64,000 nt of DNA from Nemopilema nomurai (Eukaryota > Cnidaria > Scyphozoa > Rhizostomeae > Rhizostomatidae), in the NCBI GenBank assembly GCA_003864495.1, contig ML133387.1, positions 586,287-650,286 of the forward strand, read 5' to 3'. A program made the position numbers and the translations under genes. The notes under the pieces are model-generated. The model worked only from the letters and a program-made list of their open reading frames with translations, ran no database searches and was not told where the DNA came from. Below are positions 14,519 to 28,640 of this stretch, piece by piece (within the stretch, counting starts at the first letter, position 1; each line of letters opens with the position of its first letter).

Positions 14519-15266
14519 TTGCTTGATAATCACATTTGTTTTTTCTTTACTTTAGAAGACATTTGAGGGTCTTAGATCTCAACGATGGTCTACTCAGTTT
14601 TATAAGAGAGTATTTTTTCTTGATCGCTCCTTGATGAGTTAAGGTGAGTTTTGATGTGCAGTCCTAATTTTGATGATCATCATCTTTCCAAAGCCGTCAA
14701 TATATTCTTTATACTCTTACAGTTTGACTGTTGTTTTGTCTAGTTGGAAGTGATTTGATGGTTTCAGTTATGTCCTGAAACAATTCTTTCCTTGCCCTCG
14801 CGGCATTTCTCTTGTTTCGCTTACCGTTCTTCGTTAAGCTGCACGTCTGTATTTTCCTTTGTAGTTGTTTTGATCATTTTCTTCATCAACGTGAGTTTTT
14901 ATGTTTTCTTTTTCAATGTATGTTGATTGCTTGGCCAAAACATCAAAAATGGTTATTACTATGAAGAAATCCAGAAACTGAACCGTGAACAGCTTATTTC
15001 ATATTGTTAGACAAAGTTAGACGTAGGTAATCGCCACGGGCTTCAGCTCATTCTAAACATATTGTGCCCTTGACCATTTTTTTATTGGAATTATCCACAT
15101 TGTTCTATGTGATTTTGCATCTTGATTTCTGTTTGTTGGCCGTAGATTGGTGGAAGCTTATATTTCTGTCAGGAATTAGTGCGCAAAATGACTTGCAAAT
15201 ATACAGGCCTGGTTTTGAATCTTGGAGGAAGCCGAGCATAAACAGGATTTTCAAGATAGTTGCATA
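14519..15266. repeat. Junction sequence J1, copy 1 (non-satellite)
   Basis: Unique-looking sequence that starts where the satellite ends (after CTCTCATGTATTT) and stops at the N gap. It matches 36183-36930 at a constant offset of 21664 bp with very few differences (for example AAGCTTA at 15156 against AACCTTA in the other copy). No gene is recognised. A frame open across it begins at a GTG and has no family resemblance. It is either a second allele or a segmental duplicate of the left edge of the island. Confidence 0.9.
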
Positions 15267-16187
15267 NNNNNNNNNNNNNNNNNNNNNNNNNNNNNNNNNN
15301 NNNNNNNNNNNNNNNNNNNNNNNNNNNNNNNNNNNNNNNNNNNNNNNNNNNNNNNNNNNNNNNNNNNNNNNNNNNNNNNNNNNNNNNNNNNNNNNNNNNN
15401 NNNNNNNNNNNNNNNNNNNNNNNNNNNNNNNNNNNNNNNNNNNNNNNNNNNNNNNNNNNNNNNNNNNNNNNNNNNNNNNNNNNNNNNNNNNNNNNNNNNN
15501 NNNNNNNNNNNNNNNNNNNNNNNNNNNNNNNNNNNNNNNNNNNNNNNNNNNNNNNNNNNNNNNNNNNNNNNNNNNNNNNNNNNNNNNNNNNNNNNNNNNN
15601 NNNNNNNNNNNNNNNNNNNNNNNNNNNNNNNNNNNNNNNNNNNNNNNNNNNNNNNNNNNNNNNNNNNNNNNNNNNNNNNNNNNNNNNNNNNNNNNNNNNN
15701 NNNNNNNNNNNNNNNNNNNNNNNNNNNNNNNNNNNNNNNNNNNNNNNNNNNNNNNNNNNNNNNNNNNNNNNNNNNNNNNNNNNNNNNNNNNNNNNNNNNN
15801 NNNNNNNNNNNNNNNNNNNNNNNNNNNNNNNNNNNNNNNNNNNNNNNNNNNNNNNNNNNNNNNNNNNNNNNNNNNNNNNNNNNNNNNNNNNNNNNNNNNN
15901 NNNNNNNNNNNNNNNNNNNNNNNNNNNNNNNNNNNNNNNNNNNNNNNNNNNNNNNNNNNNNNNNNNNNNNNNNNNNNNNNNNNNNNNNNNNNNNNNNNNN
16001 NNNNNNNNNNNNNNNNNNNNNNNNNNNNNNNNNNNNNNNNNNNNNNNNNNNNNNNNNNNNNNNNNNNNNNNNNNNNNNNNNNNNNNNNNNNNNNNNNNNN
16101 NNNNNNNNNNNNNNNNNNNNNNNNNNNNNNNNNNNNNNNNNNNNNNNNNNNNNNNNNNNNNNNNNNNNNNNNNNNNNNNNNNNNNNN
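15267..16187. other. Assembly gap (921 N)
   Basis: A run of N separates J1 copy 1 from satellite block II. Its left side is island sequence and its right side is satellite. In the other copy, J1 continues for at least 13 kb without satellite, so this gap joins two pieces that are not neighbours in the other copy. Any reading frame drawn through it is meaningless. Confidence 0.99.
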
Positions 16188-19100
16188 CCCTTTTAGAATC
16201 CTTTGCATATATTGACTCTAATTTTTGAAAGAGATTGTCATCATGTGTCCGTTCCATATTCTTCTGCTATCCCTTTATTTTGAATCTAGTGTCCATCTGT
16301 TCCTTCATGTATTCTTACCCTTTTGGAATTCTTTGCATATATTGACTCTATATTTGTGAAGAGATTGTCATCATGTGTCCGTTCCTTAATCTTCTGCTAT
16401 CCCTTTATTTTGAATCTAGTTTTCATCTGTTCCTCTTATGTATCTTACCCTTTTAGAATCCTTTGCATATATTGACTCTAATTTTGTGAAAAGATTGTCA
16501 TCATGTGTCCGTTCCTTATTCTTCTGCTATCCCTTTATTTTGAATCTAGTGTCCATCTGTTCCTCTCATGTATCTTACTCTTTTAGTCCTTTGATATATT
16601 GACTCTATTTTTGTAAAGAGATTGTCATCATGTGTCCGTTCCTTATTCTTCTGCTATCCCTTTATTTTGAATCTAGTGTTCATCTGTTCCTCTCATGTAT
16701 TTTACTCTTTTAAAGTCCTTTCATATATTGACTCTATTTTGTGAAAGATTGTCATCATGTGTCCGTTCCTTATTCTTCTGCTATCCCTTTATTTTGAATC
16801 TAGTGTCCATCTGTTCCTCTCATGTATCTTACCCTTTTAGAATCCTTTGCATATATTGACTCTAATTTTGTGAAGAGATTGTCATCATGTGTCCGTTCCT
16901 TTTTCTTCTGCTATCCCTTTATTTTGAATGTAGTGTTCATCTGTTCCTCTTATGTATCTTAGAATCCTTTGCATATATTGACTCTAATTTTGTGAAAAGA
17001 TTGTCATCATGTGTCCGTTCCTTATTCTTCTGCTATCCCTTTATTTTGAATCTAGTGTTCATCTGTTCCTCTCATGTATCTTACCCTTTTAAATCCTTTG
17101 CATATATTGACTCTAATTTTGTGAAGAGATTGTCATCATGTGTCCGTTCCTTATTCTTCTGCTATCCCTTTATTTTGAATCTAGTGTTCATCTGTTCCTC
17201 TTATGTATCTTACCCTTTTAGAATCCTTTGCATATATTGACTCTATTTTGTGAAGAGATTGTCATCATGTGTCCGTTCCTTATTCTTCTGCTATCCCTTT
17301 ATTTTGAATCTAGTGTCATCTGTTCCTCTCATGTATCTTACCCTTTTAGAATCCTTTGCATATATTGACTCTAATTTTGTGAAAAGATTGTCATCATGTG
17401 TCCGTTCCTTATTCTTCTGCTATCCCTTTATTTTGAATCTAGTGTTCATCTGTTCCTCTCATGTATCTTACTCTTTTAAAGTCCTTTGCATATATTGACT
17501 TTAATTTTGTGAAAAGATTGTCATCATGTGTCCGTTCCTTATTCTTCTGTTATCCCTTTATTTTGAATCTAGTGTTCATCTGTTCCTCTCATGTATTTAC
17601 CCTTTTAGAATCCTTTGCATATATTGACTTAATTTTGTGAAAGAGATTGTCATCATGTGTCCGTTCCTTATTCTTCTGCTATCCCTTTATTTTGAATCTA
17701 GTGTTCATCTGTTCCTCTATGTATCTTACCCTTTTAGAATCCTTTGCATATATTGACTCTAATTTTGTGAAAAGATTGTCATCATGTGTCCGTTCCTTAT
17801 TCTTCTGCTATCCCTTTATTTTGAATCTAGTGTTCATCTGTTCCTCTCATGTTCTTACCCTTTTAGAATCCTTTGCATATATTGACTCTAATTTTGTGAA
17901 AAGATTTCATCATGTGTCCGTTCCTTTTCTTCTGCTATCCCTTTATTTTGAATCTAGTGTTCATCTGTTCCTCTCATGTTCTTACCCTTTTAGAATCCTT
18001 TGCATATATTGACTCTAATTTTGTAAAAGATTGTCATCATGTGTCCGTTCCTTATTCTTCTGCTATCCCTTTATTTTGAATCTAGTGTCCATCTGTTCCT
18101 CTCATGTTCTTACCCTTTAGAATCCTTTGCATATATTGACTTATTTTGTGAAAGATTGTCATCATGTCCGTTCCTTATTTTCTGCTATCCCTTTCTTTTG
18201 AATCTAGTGTCCATCTGTTCCTCTCATGTATCTTACCCTTTTAGAATCCTTTGCATATATTGACTCTATTTTGTGAAAGATTGTCATCATGTGTCCGTTC
18301 CTTATTCTTCTGCTATCCCTTTATTTTGAATCTAGTGTTCATCTGTTCCTCTCATGTATCTTACCCTTTTAGAATCCTTTGCATATATTGACTCTAATTT
18401 TGTGAAAAGATTGTCATCATGTGTCCGTTCCTTATTCTTCTGCTATCCCTTTATTTTGAATCTAGTGTTCATCTGTTCCTCTCATGTATCTTACTCTTTT
18501 AAAGTCCTTTGCATATATTGACTTAATTTTCGTGAAAAGATTGTCACCATGTGTCCGTTCCTTATTCTTCTGCTATCCCTTTCGTTTGAAGCTAGTGTTC
18601 ATCTGTTTCTCTCATGTATTTTCCTTTTAGAATCCTTTGCATATATTGACTCTATTTTGTGAAGAGATTGTCATCATGTGTCCGTTCCTTATTCTTCTGC
18701 TATCCCTTTATTTTGAATCTAGTGTTCATCTGTTCCTCTCATGTATCTTACCCTTTTGGAATTGTTTGCATATATTGACTCTATTTTGTGAAAGATTGTC
18801 ATCATGTGTCCGTTCCTTATTCTTCTGCTATCCCTTTATTTTGAATCTAGTGTTCATCTGTTCCTCTTATGTATCTTACCTTTTTAGAATCCTTTGCATA
18901 TATTGACTCTAATTTTGTGAAGAGATTGTCATCATGTGTCCGTTTTATATTCTTCTGCTATCCCTTTCTTTTGAATCTAGTGTTCATCTGTTCCTCATTT
19001 ATATTACCCTTTTGGAATTCTTTGCATATATTGACTCTATTTTGTGAAGAGATTGTCATCATGTGTCCGTTCCTTATTCTTCTGCTATCCCTTTATTTTG

Positions 19101-19879
19101 AATCTAGTGTCCATCTGTTCCTCTCATGTTTCTTACCCTTTTAGAATCCTTTGCATATATTGACTCTATTTTGTGAAAGATTGTCATCATGTGTCCGTTC
19201 CTTATTCTTCTGCTATCCCTTTATTTTGAATCTAGTGTCCATCTGTTCCTCTCATGTATCTTTACCTTTTAGAATCCTTTGCATATATTGACTCTATTTG
19301 TGTGAAGAGATTGTCATCATGTGTCCGTTCCTTATTCTTCTGCTATCCCTTTATTTTGAATCTAGTGTTCATCTGTTCCTCTCATGTATCTTACCCTTTT
19401 AGAATCCTTTGCATATATTGACTCTAATTTTGTGAAAAGATTGTCATCATGTGTCCGTTCCTTATTCTTCTGCTATCCCTTTATTTTGAATCTAGTGTTC
19501 ATCTGTTCCTCTTATGTATCTTACCCTTTTGATCTTTGTATATTGACTCTATTTTTGTGAAGAGATCGTCATCATGGGTCCGTTCCATATTCTTTGCATA
19601 TATTGACTCTATTTTTGTAAAGAGATTGTCATCACGTGTCCGTTTCTTACTTTTGTGCTATCCATTTCTTTTGAATATAGTGTTCATCTGTTCCTCTAAT
19701 GTATTTAACCTTTTCAGAATTCTTTGCATATATTGACTCCTTTTTTGTAAAGAGATTGTCATCATGTGTCCGTTCCTTATTCTTCTGCTTTCCCTTTATT
19801 TTGAATCTAGTGTCCATTTGTTCCTCTCATGTTTCTTATCCTTTTGGAATTCTTTGCATATGTTGACTCTATTTTTGTG

Positions 19880-21540
19880 AAAAGATTGTCATCATGTGTC
19901 CGTTCCATTATCTTCTGCTTTCCCTTTCTTTTAAATCTAGTGTTCATCTGCTCATCTCATGTATCTTACAATTTTAGAATTCTTTGCATATCTTGACACT
20001 ATTTTCGAGAAGAGATTGTCATCATGTGTCCGTTCGTTATTCTTCTGCTATCCCTTTCTTTTGAATCTAGTGTTTATCTGTTCCTCTGATGTATCTTATC
20101 CTTTTGGAATTCTTTGCATATGTTGACTCTTTTTTCGTGAAGAGATCGTCATCATGGGTCCGTTCCATATTCTTTGCATATATTAACTCTATTTTTGTGA
20201 AGAGATTGTCATCACGTGTCCGTTTCTTACTTTTGTGCTATCCATTTCTTTTGAATATAGTGTTCATCTGTTCCTCTAATGTATCTTACCCTTTTCAGAA
20301 TTCTTTAAATCTATTGACTCCTTTTTTGTGAAGAGATTGTCCTCATTTGTCCGTTCAATTCACTTCTGCTATCCCTTTCTTTTGAATCTATTGTTCATCT
20401 GTTCCTCTAATGTATCTTACTCTTTTAGAATTTTTTGCATATTATACATCTATTTTCGTGAAGAGATTGTCATCATGTGTCCGTTCTTTATTCTTCTGCT
20501 ATCCCTTTATTTTGAATCTAGTGTCCATCTGTTCCTCTCATGTTTCTTACCCTTTTAGAATCCTTTGCATATATTGACTCTAATTTTGTGAAAAGATTGT
20601 CATCATGTGTCCGTTCCTTATTCTTCTGCTATCCCTTTATTTTGAATCTAGTGTCCATCTGTTCCTCTCATGTTTCTTACCCTTTTAGAATCCTTTGCAT
20701 ATATTGACGGTAATTTTGTAAAGAGATTGTCATCATGTGTCCGTTCTTTATTCTTCTGCTATCCCTTTATTTTGAATCTAGTGTCCATCTGTTCCTCTCA
20801 TGTTCTTACCCTTTTAGAATCCTTTGCATATATTGACTCTAATTTTGTGAAAAGATTGTCATCATGTGTCCGTTCCTTATTCTTTTGCTATCCATTTATT
20901 TTGAATCTAGTGTCCAGCTGTTCCTCTCATGTTTCTTACCCTTTTAGAATCCTTTGCATATATTGACTCTAATTTTGTGAAAAGATTGTCATCATGTGTC
21001 CGTTCCATTATCTTCTGCTTTCCCTTTCTTTTAAATCTAGTGTTCATCTGCTCATCTCATGTATCTTACACTTTTAGAATTCTTTGCATATCTTGACACT
21101 ATTTTCGAGAAGAGATTGTCATCATGTGTCCGTTCGTTATTCTTCTGCTATCCCTTTCTTTTGAATCTAGTGTTTATCTGTTCCTCTGATGTATCTTATC
21201 CTTTTGGAATTCTTTGCATATGTTGACTCTATTTTCGTGAAGAGATCGTCATCATGGGTCCGTTCCATATTCTTTGCATATATTAACTCTATTTTTGTGA
21301 AGAGATTGTCATCACGTGTCCGTTTCTTACTTTTGTGCTATCCATTTCTTTTGAATATAGTGTTCATCTGTTCCTCTAATGTATCTTACCCTTTTCAGAA
21401 TTCTTTAAATCTATTGACTCCTTTTTTGTGAAGAGATTGTCCTCATTTGTCCGTTCAATTCACTTCTGCTATCCCTTTCTTTTGAATCTATTGTTCATCT
21501 GTTCCTCTAATGTATCTTACTCTTTTAGAATTTTTTGCAT
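19880..21540 (+). repeat. 1100-bp higher-order repeat, two partial copies
   Basis: Sequence from about 19880 to 20440 recurs at 20980 to 21540 with an offset of 1100 bp, which equals eight 130-bp monomers plus one 60-bp deleted monomer. Shared private variants include CCATTATCTTCTGCTTTCCC, CTGCTCATCTCATG, CTTGACACTATTTTCGAG and TTCTTTAAATCTATTGACTCC. Confidence 0.75.
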
Positions 21541-24500
21541 ACATTGACTCTATTTTCGTGAAGAGATTGTCATCATGTGTCCGTTCCTAATTCTTCTGCT
21601 ATCCCTTTCTTTTGAATCTAGTGTCCATCTGTTCCTCTCATGTTTCTTACCCTTTTAGAATCCTTTGCATATATTGACTCTAATTTTGTAAAGAGATTGT
21701 CATCATGTGTCCGTTCGTTATTCTTCTGCTATCCCTTTCTTTTGAATCTAGTGTCCATCTGTTCCTCTCATGTTTCTTACCCTTTTAGAATCCTTTGCAT
21801 ATATTGACTCTAATTTTGTAAAGAGATTGTCATCATGTGTCCGTTTCTTTTTCTTCTGCTATCCCTTTATTTTGAATCTAGTGTCCATCTGTTCCTTTCA
21901 TGTTTCTTACCTATTTAGAATCCTTTGCATATATTGACTCTAATTTTGTTAAGAGATTGTCATCATGTGTCCGTTCCTTATTCTTCTGCTATCCCTTTAT
22001 TTTGAATCTAGTGTCTCATCGTTCCTCTCATTTTCTTACCCTTTTAGAATCCTTTGCATATAATTGACTCTAATTTTGTGAAAAGATTGATATGTGTCCG
22101 TTCCTTATTCTTCTGCTATCCCTTTATTTTGAATCTAGTGTCCATCTGTTCCTCTCATGTATCTTACCCTTTTAGAATCCTTTGCATATATTGACTGTAA
22201 TTTTGTAAAGAGATTGTCATCATGTGTCCGTTCTTTATTCTTCTGCTATCCCTTTATTTTGAATCTAGTGTCCATCTGTTCCTCTCATGTTTCTTACCCT
22301 TTTAGAATCCTTTGCATATATTGACTCTAATTTTGTGAAAAGATTGTCATCATGTGTCCGTTCCTTATTCTTCTGCTATCCCTTTATTTTGAATCTAGTG
22401 TCCATCTGTTCCTCTCATGTTTCTTACCCTTTTAGAATCCTTGCATATATTGACTGTAATTTTGTAAAGAGATTGTCATCATGTGTCCGTTCTTTATTCT
22501 TCTGCTATCCCTTTATTTTGAATCTAGTGTCCATCTGTTCCTCTCATGTTTCTTACCCTTTTAGAATCCTTTGCATATATTGACTCTAATTTGTTGAAAA
22601 GATTGTCATCATGTGCCCGTTCCTTATTCTTCTGCTATCCCTTTATTTTGAATCTAGTGTCCATCTGTTCCTCTCATGTTTCTTACCCTTTAGAAATCCT
22701 TTGCATATATTGACGGTAATTTTGTAAAGAGATTGTCATCATGTGTCCGTTCTTTATTCTTCTGCTATCCCTTTATTTTGAATCTAGTGTCCATCTGTTC
22801 CTCTCATGTTTCTTACCCTTTTAGAATCCTTTGCATATATTGACTCTAATTTTGTGAAAAGATTGTCATCATGTGTCCGTTCCTTATTCTTTTGCTATCC
22901 ATTTATTTTGAATCTAGTGTCCATCTGTTCCTCTCATGTTTCTTACCCTTTTAGAATCCTTTGCATATATTGACTCTAATTTTGTGAAAAGATTGTCATC
23001 ATGTGTCCGTTCCTTATTCTTCTGCTATCCCTTTATTTTGAATCTAGTGTCCATCTGTTCCTCTCATGTATTTTACCGTTTTAGAATCCTTTGCATATAT
23101 TGACTCTAATTTTGTAAAGAGATTGTCATCATGTGTCCGTTCCTTATTCTTCTGCTATCCCTTTATTTTGAATCTAGTGTCCATCTGTTCCTCTCATGTC
23201 TTCCCTTTTAGAATCCTTTGCATATATTGACTCTAATTTTGTGAAAAGATTGTCATCATGTGTCCGTTCGTTATTCTTCTGCTATCCCTTTCTTTTGAAT
23301 CTAGTGTTTATCTGTTCCTCTGATGTATCTTATCCTTTTGGAATTCTTTGTATATGTTGACTCTATTTTCGTGAAGAGATCGTCATCATGGGTCCGTTCC
23401 ATATTCTTTGCATATATTGACTTTATTTTTGTGAAGAGATTGTCATCACGTGTCCGTTTCTTACTTTTGTGCTATCCATTTCTTTTGAATATAGTGTTCA
23501 TCTGTTCCTCTAATGTATCTTACCCTTTTCAGAATTCTTTGCATATCTTGACACTATTTTCGAGAAAAGATTGTCATCATGTGTCCGTTCGTTATTCTTC
23601 TGCTATCCCTTTCTTTTGAATCTAGTGTTTATCTGTTCCTCTGATGTATCTTATCCTATTGGAATTCTTTGCATATGTTGACTCTATTTTCGTGAAGAGA
23701 TCGTCATCATGGGTCCGTTCCATATTCTTTGCATATATTAACTCTATTTTTGTGAAGAGATTGTCATCACGTGTCCGTTTTTCTTACTTTGCTATCCATT
23801 TCTTTTGAATATAGTGTTCATCTGTTCCTCTAATGTATCTTACCCTTTTCAGAATTCTTTAAATCTATTGACTCCTTTTTTGTGAAGAGATTGTCCTCAA
23901 AGTTTGTCCGTTCCATTCTCTTCTGCTATCCCTTTCTTTTGAATCTAGTGTTCATCTGTTCCTCTAATGTATCTTACTCTTTTAGAATTTTTTGCATATA
24001 TTGACTCTATTTTCGTGAAGAGATTGTCATCATGTGTCCGTTCCTAATTCTTCTGCTATCCCTTTCTTTTGAATCTAGTGTCCATCTGTTCCTCTCATGT
24101 TTCCTACCCTTTTAGAATCCTTTGCATATATTGACTCTAATTTTGTAAAGAGATTGTCATCATGTGTCCGTTCCTTATTCTTCTGCTATCCCTTTATTTT
24201 GAATCTAGTGTCCATCTGTTCCTCTCATGTTTCTTACCCTTTTAGAATCCTTTGCATATATGACTCTAATTTTGTAAAGAGATTGTCATCATGTGTCCGT
24301 TTCTTTTTCTTCTGCTATCCCTTTATTTTGAATCTAGTGTCCATCTGTTCCTTTCATGTTTCTTACCTATTTAGAATCCTTTGCATATATTGACTCTAAT
24401 TTTGTAAAGAGATTGTCATCATGTGTCCGTTCCTTATTCTTCTGCTATCCCTTTATTTTGAATCTAGTGTCCATCTGTTCCTCTCATGTATTTTACCCTT

Positions 24501-27500
24501 TTAGAATCCTTTGCATATATTGACTCTAATTTTGTGAAAAGATTGTCATCATGTGTCCGTTCCTTATTCTTCTGCTATCCCTTTATTTTGAATCTAGTGT
24601 CCATCTGTTCCTCTCATGTATTTTATCCTTTTGGAATTCTTTGCATATATTGACTCTATTTTCGTGAAGAGATTGTCATCATGTGTCCGTCTTATTCTTT
24701 CTGCTATCCCTTTATTTTGAATCTAGTGTCCATCTGTTCCTCTCATGTTTCTTACCCTTTTAGAATCCTTTGCATATATTGACTCTATTTTGTGAAAGAT
24801 TGTCATCATGTGTCCGTTCTATATTCTTCTGCTATCCCTTTCTTTTGAATCTAGTGTTCATCTGTTCCTCTCATGTATCTTATCCTTTTGGAATTCTTTC
24901 CATATATTGACTCTATTTTTGTGAAACGATTGTCATCATGTGTCCGTTCCATTATCTTCTGCTATCCCTTTCTTTTGAATCTAGTATTCATCTGCTCCTC
25001 TCATGTATCTTATCGTTTTAGAATTCTTTGCATATATTGACTCTATTTTTGTGAAGAGATTGTCATCATGTGTCCGTTCCATATTCTTCTGCTATCCCTT
25101 TATTTTGAATCTAGTGTCCATCTGTTCCTCTCATGTATCTTACCTTTTAGAATCCTTTGCATATATTGACTCTAATTTTGTGAAAAGATTGTCATCATGT
25201 GTCCGTTCCTTATTCTTCTGCTATCCCTTTATTTTGAATCTAGTGTCCATCTGTTCCTCTCATGTATTTTACCGTTTTAGAATCCTTTGCATATATTGAC
25301 TCTAATTTTGTAAAGAGATTGTCATCATGTGTCCGTTCCTTATTCTTCTGCTATCCCTTTATTTTGAATCTAGTGTCCATCTGTTCCTCTCATGTATCTT
25401 ACCCTTTTAGAATCCTTTGCATATATTGACTCTATTTTGTGAAAAGATTGTCATCATGTGTCCGTTCCTTATTCTTCTGCTATCCCTTTCTTTTGAATCT
25501 AGTGTTTATCTGTTCCTCTGATGTATCTTATCCTTTTGGAATTCTTTGTATATGTTGACTCTATTTTCGTGAAGAGATCGTCATCTGTCCGTTCCATATT
25601 CTTTGCATATATTGTCTTTATTTTTGTGAAGAGATTGTCATCATGTGTCCGTTCTTATTTTGTGCTATCCCTTTCTTTTGAATATAGTGTTCATCTGTTC
25701 CTCTAATGTATCTTACCCTTTTCAGAATTCTTTGCATATCTTGACACTATTTTTGAGAAAAGATTGTCATCATGTGTCCGTTCCTTATTCTTCTGCTATC
25801 CCTTTCTTTTGAATCTAGTGTCCATCTGTTCCTCTCATGTTTCTTACCCTTTTAGAATGCATATATTGACTCTAATTTTGTGAAAAGATTGTCATCATGT
25901 GTCCGTTCCTTATTCTTCTGCTATCCCTTTATTTTGAATCTAGTGTCCATCTGTTCCTCTCATGTATTTTATCCTTTTGGAATTCTTTGCATATATTGAC
26001 TCTAATTTTGTGAAAAGATTGTCATCATGTGTCCGCTCTTTATTCTTCTGCTATCCCTTTATTTTGAATCTAGTGTCCATCTGTTCCTCTCATGTTTCTT
26101 ACCCTTTTAGAATCCTTTGCATATATTGACTCTAATTTTGTGAAAAGATTGTCATCATGTGTCCGTTGCTTATTCTTCTGCTATCCCTTTCTTTTGAATC
26201 TAGTGTTCATCTGTTCCTCTCATGTATCTTATCCTTTTGGAATTCTTTCCATATATTGACTCTATTTTTGTGAAACGATTGTCATCATGTGTCCGTTCCA
26301 TTATCTTCTGCTATCCCTTTCTTTTGAATCTAGTATTCATCTGCTCCTCTCATGTATCTTATCGTTTTAGAATTCTTTGCATATATTGACTCTATTTTTG
26401 TGAAGAGATTGTCATCATGTGTCCGTTCCATATTCTTCTGCTATCCCTTCCTTTTGAATCTAGTGTTCATCTGTTCCTCTCATGTATCTTATCGTTTTAG
26501 AATTCTTTGCATATATTGACTCTATTTTTGTGAAGAGATTGTCATCATGTGTCCGTTCCTTATTCTTCTGCTTTCCCTTTCTTTTGAATCTAGTGTTCAT
26601 CTGTTCCTCTAATGTATCTTATCCTTTTAGAATTCTTTGCATATATTGACTCTATTTTCGTGAAGAGATTGTCATCATGTGTCCGTTCCATATTTTCTGC
26701 TATCCCTTTCTTTTGAATCTAGTGTTCATCTGTTCCTCTAATGATCTTACTCCTGTAGATTTCTTTGCATATATTGTCTCTATTTTTGTGAAGAGATTGT
26801 CATGATGTGTCCGTTCCTTATTCTTCTGCTATCCCTTGATTTTGAATCTAGTGATCATCTGTTCCTCTCATGTATCTTATCCTTTTGGAATTCTTTGCAT
26901 ATGTTGACTCTATTTTCGTGAAGAGATTGTCATCATGTGTCCGTTGCTTATTCTTCTGCTTTCCCTTTCTTTTGAATCTAGTGTTCATCTGTTCCTCTAA
27001 TGTATCTTATCCTTTTGGAATTCTTTGCATATGTTGACTCTATTTTCGTGAAACGATTGTCATCATGTGTCCGTTCCATTATCTTCTCCTATCCCTTTCT
27101 TTTGAATCTAGTGTTCATCTCCTCATCTCATGTATCTTACTCTTTTAGAATTCTTTGCATATATTGACTCTATTTTTGTGAAGAGATTGTCATCATGTGT
27201 CCGTTCTATATTCTTCTGCTTCCCTTTCTTTTGAATCTAGTGTTCATCTGTTCCTCTAATGTATCTTATCCTTTTAGAATTCTTTGCATATATTGACTCT
27301 ATTTTCGTGAAGAGATTGTCATCATGTGTCCGTTCCATATTTTCTGCTATCCCTTTCTTTTGAATCTAGTGTTCATCTGTTCCTCTAATGAATCTTACTC
27401 CTTTAGATTTCTTTGCATATATTGACTCTATTTTTGTGAAGAGATTGTCATCATGTATCCGTTGCTTATTCTTCTGCTTTCCCTTTCTTTTGAATCTAGT

Positions 27501-28640
27501 GTTCATCTGTTCCTCTAATGTATCTTATCCTTTTAGAATTCTTTGCATATGTTGACTCTATTTTCGTGAAGAGATTGTCATCATTAGTCCGTTGCTTATT
27601 CTTCTGCTATCCCTTTCTTTTGAATCTAGTGTTCATCTGTTCCTCTAATGAATCTTACTCCTTTAGATTTCTTTGCATATATTGTCTCTATTTTTGTGAA
27701 GAGATTGTCATGATGTGTCCGTTCCTTATTCTTCTGCTATCCCTTTATTTTGAATCTAGTGATCATCTGTTCCTCTCCTGTATCTTATCCTTTTGGAATT
27801 CTTTGCATATATTGACTCTATTTTTGTGAAGAGGTTGTCATGATGTGTCCGTTCCTTATTCTTCTGCTATCCCTTTCTTTTGAATCTAGTGTTCATCTGC
27901 TCCTCTCATGTTTCTTACCCTTTTAGAATCCTCTGCATATATTGACTCTAATTTTGTGAAAAGATTGTCATCATGTGTCCGTTGCTTATTCTTCTGCTTT
28001 CCCTTTCTTTTGAATCTAGTGTTCATCTGTTCCTCTAATGTATCTTACTCTTTTAGAATTCTTTGCATATGTTGACTCTATTTTTGTGAAAGGATTGTCA
28101 TCATGTGTCCGTTCCATTATCTTCTCCTATCCCTTTCTTTTGAATCTAGTGTTCATCTCCTCATCTCATGTATCTTACTCTTTTAGAATTCTTTGCATAT
28201 GTTGACTCTATTTTTGTGAAAAGATTGTCGTCATGTGTCCGTTCCATTATCTTCTCTTATCCTTTTCTTTTGAATCTAGTGTTCATCTCCTCATCTCATG
28301 TATCTTACACTTTTAGAATTCTTTGCATATCTTGACACTATTTTCGAGAAGAGATTGTCATCATGTGTCCGTTCGTTATTCTTCTGCTATCCCTTGCTTT
28401 TGAATCTAGTGTTCATCTGTTCTTCTCATGTATCTTACTCTTTTGGAATCCTTTGCATACATTGACTCTATTTTCGTGGAGAGATTGTCATAATGTGACC
28501 GTTCCATATTATTCTGTAATCATTTTCTAGGAAGCTAGTCTCTATCTGATCCTGTCATGTCTCTTTTCCTTTTAGAATTCTTTGCATATATTGACTCTAT
28601 TTTTGTGAAGAGATTGTCATCATGTGTCCGTTGCTTATTC

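Noticed and set aside
15064..16257. Long frames of 320-383 codons on both strands
   Set aside because: They exist only because N positions contain no stops.
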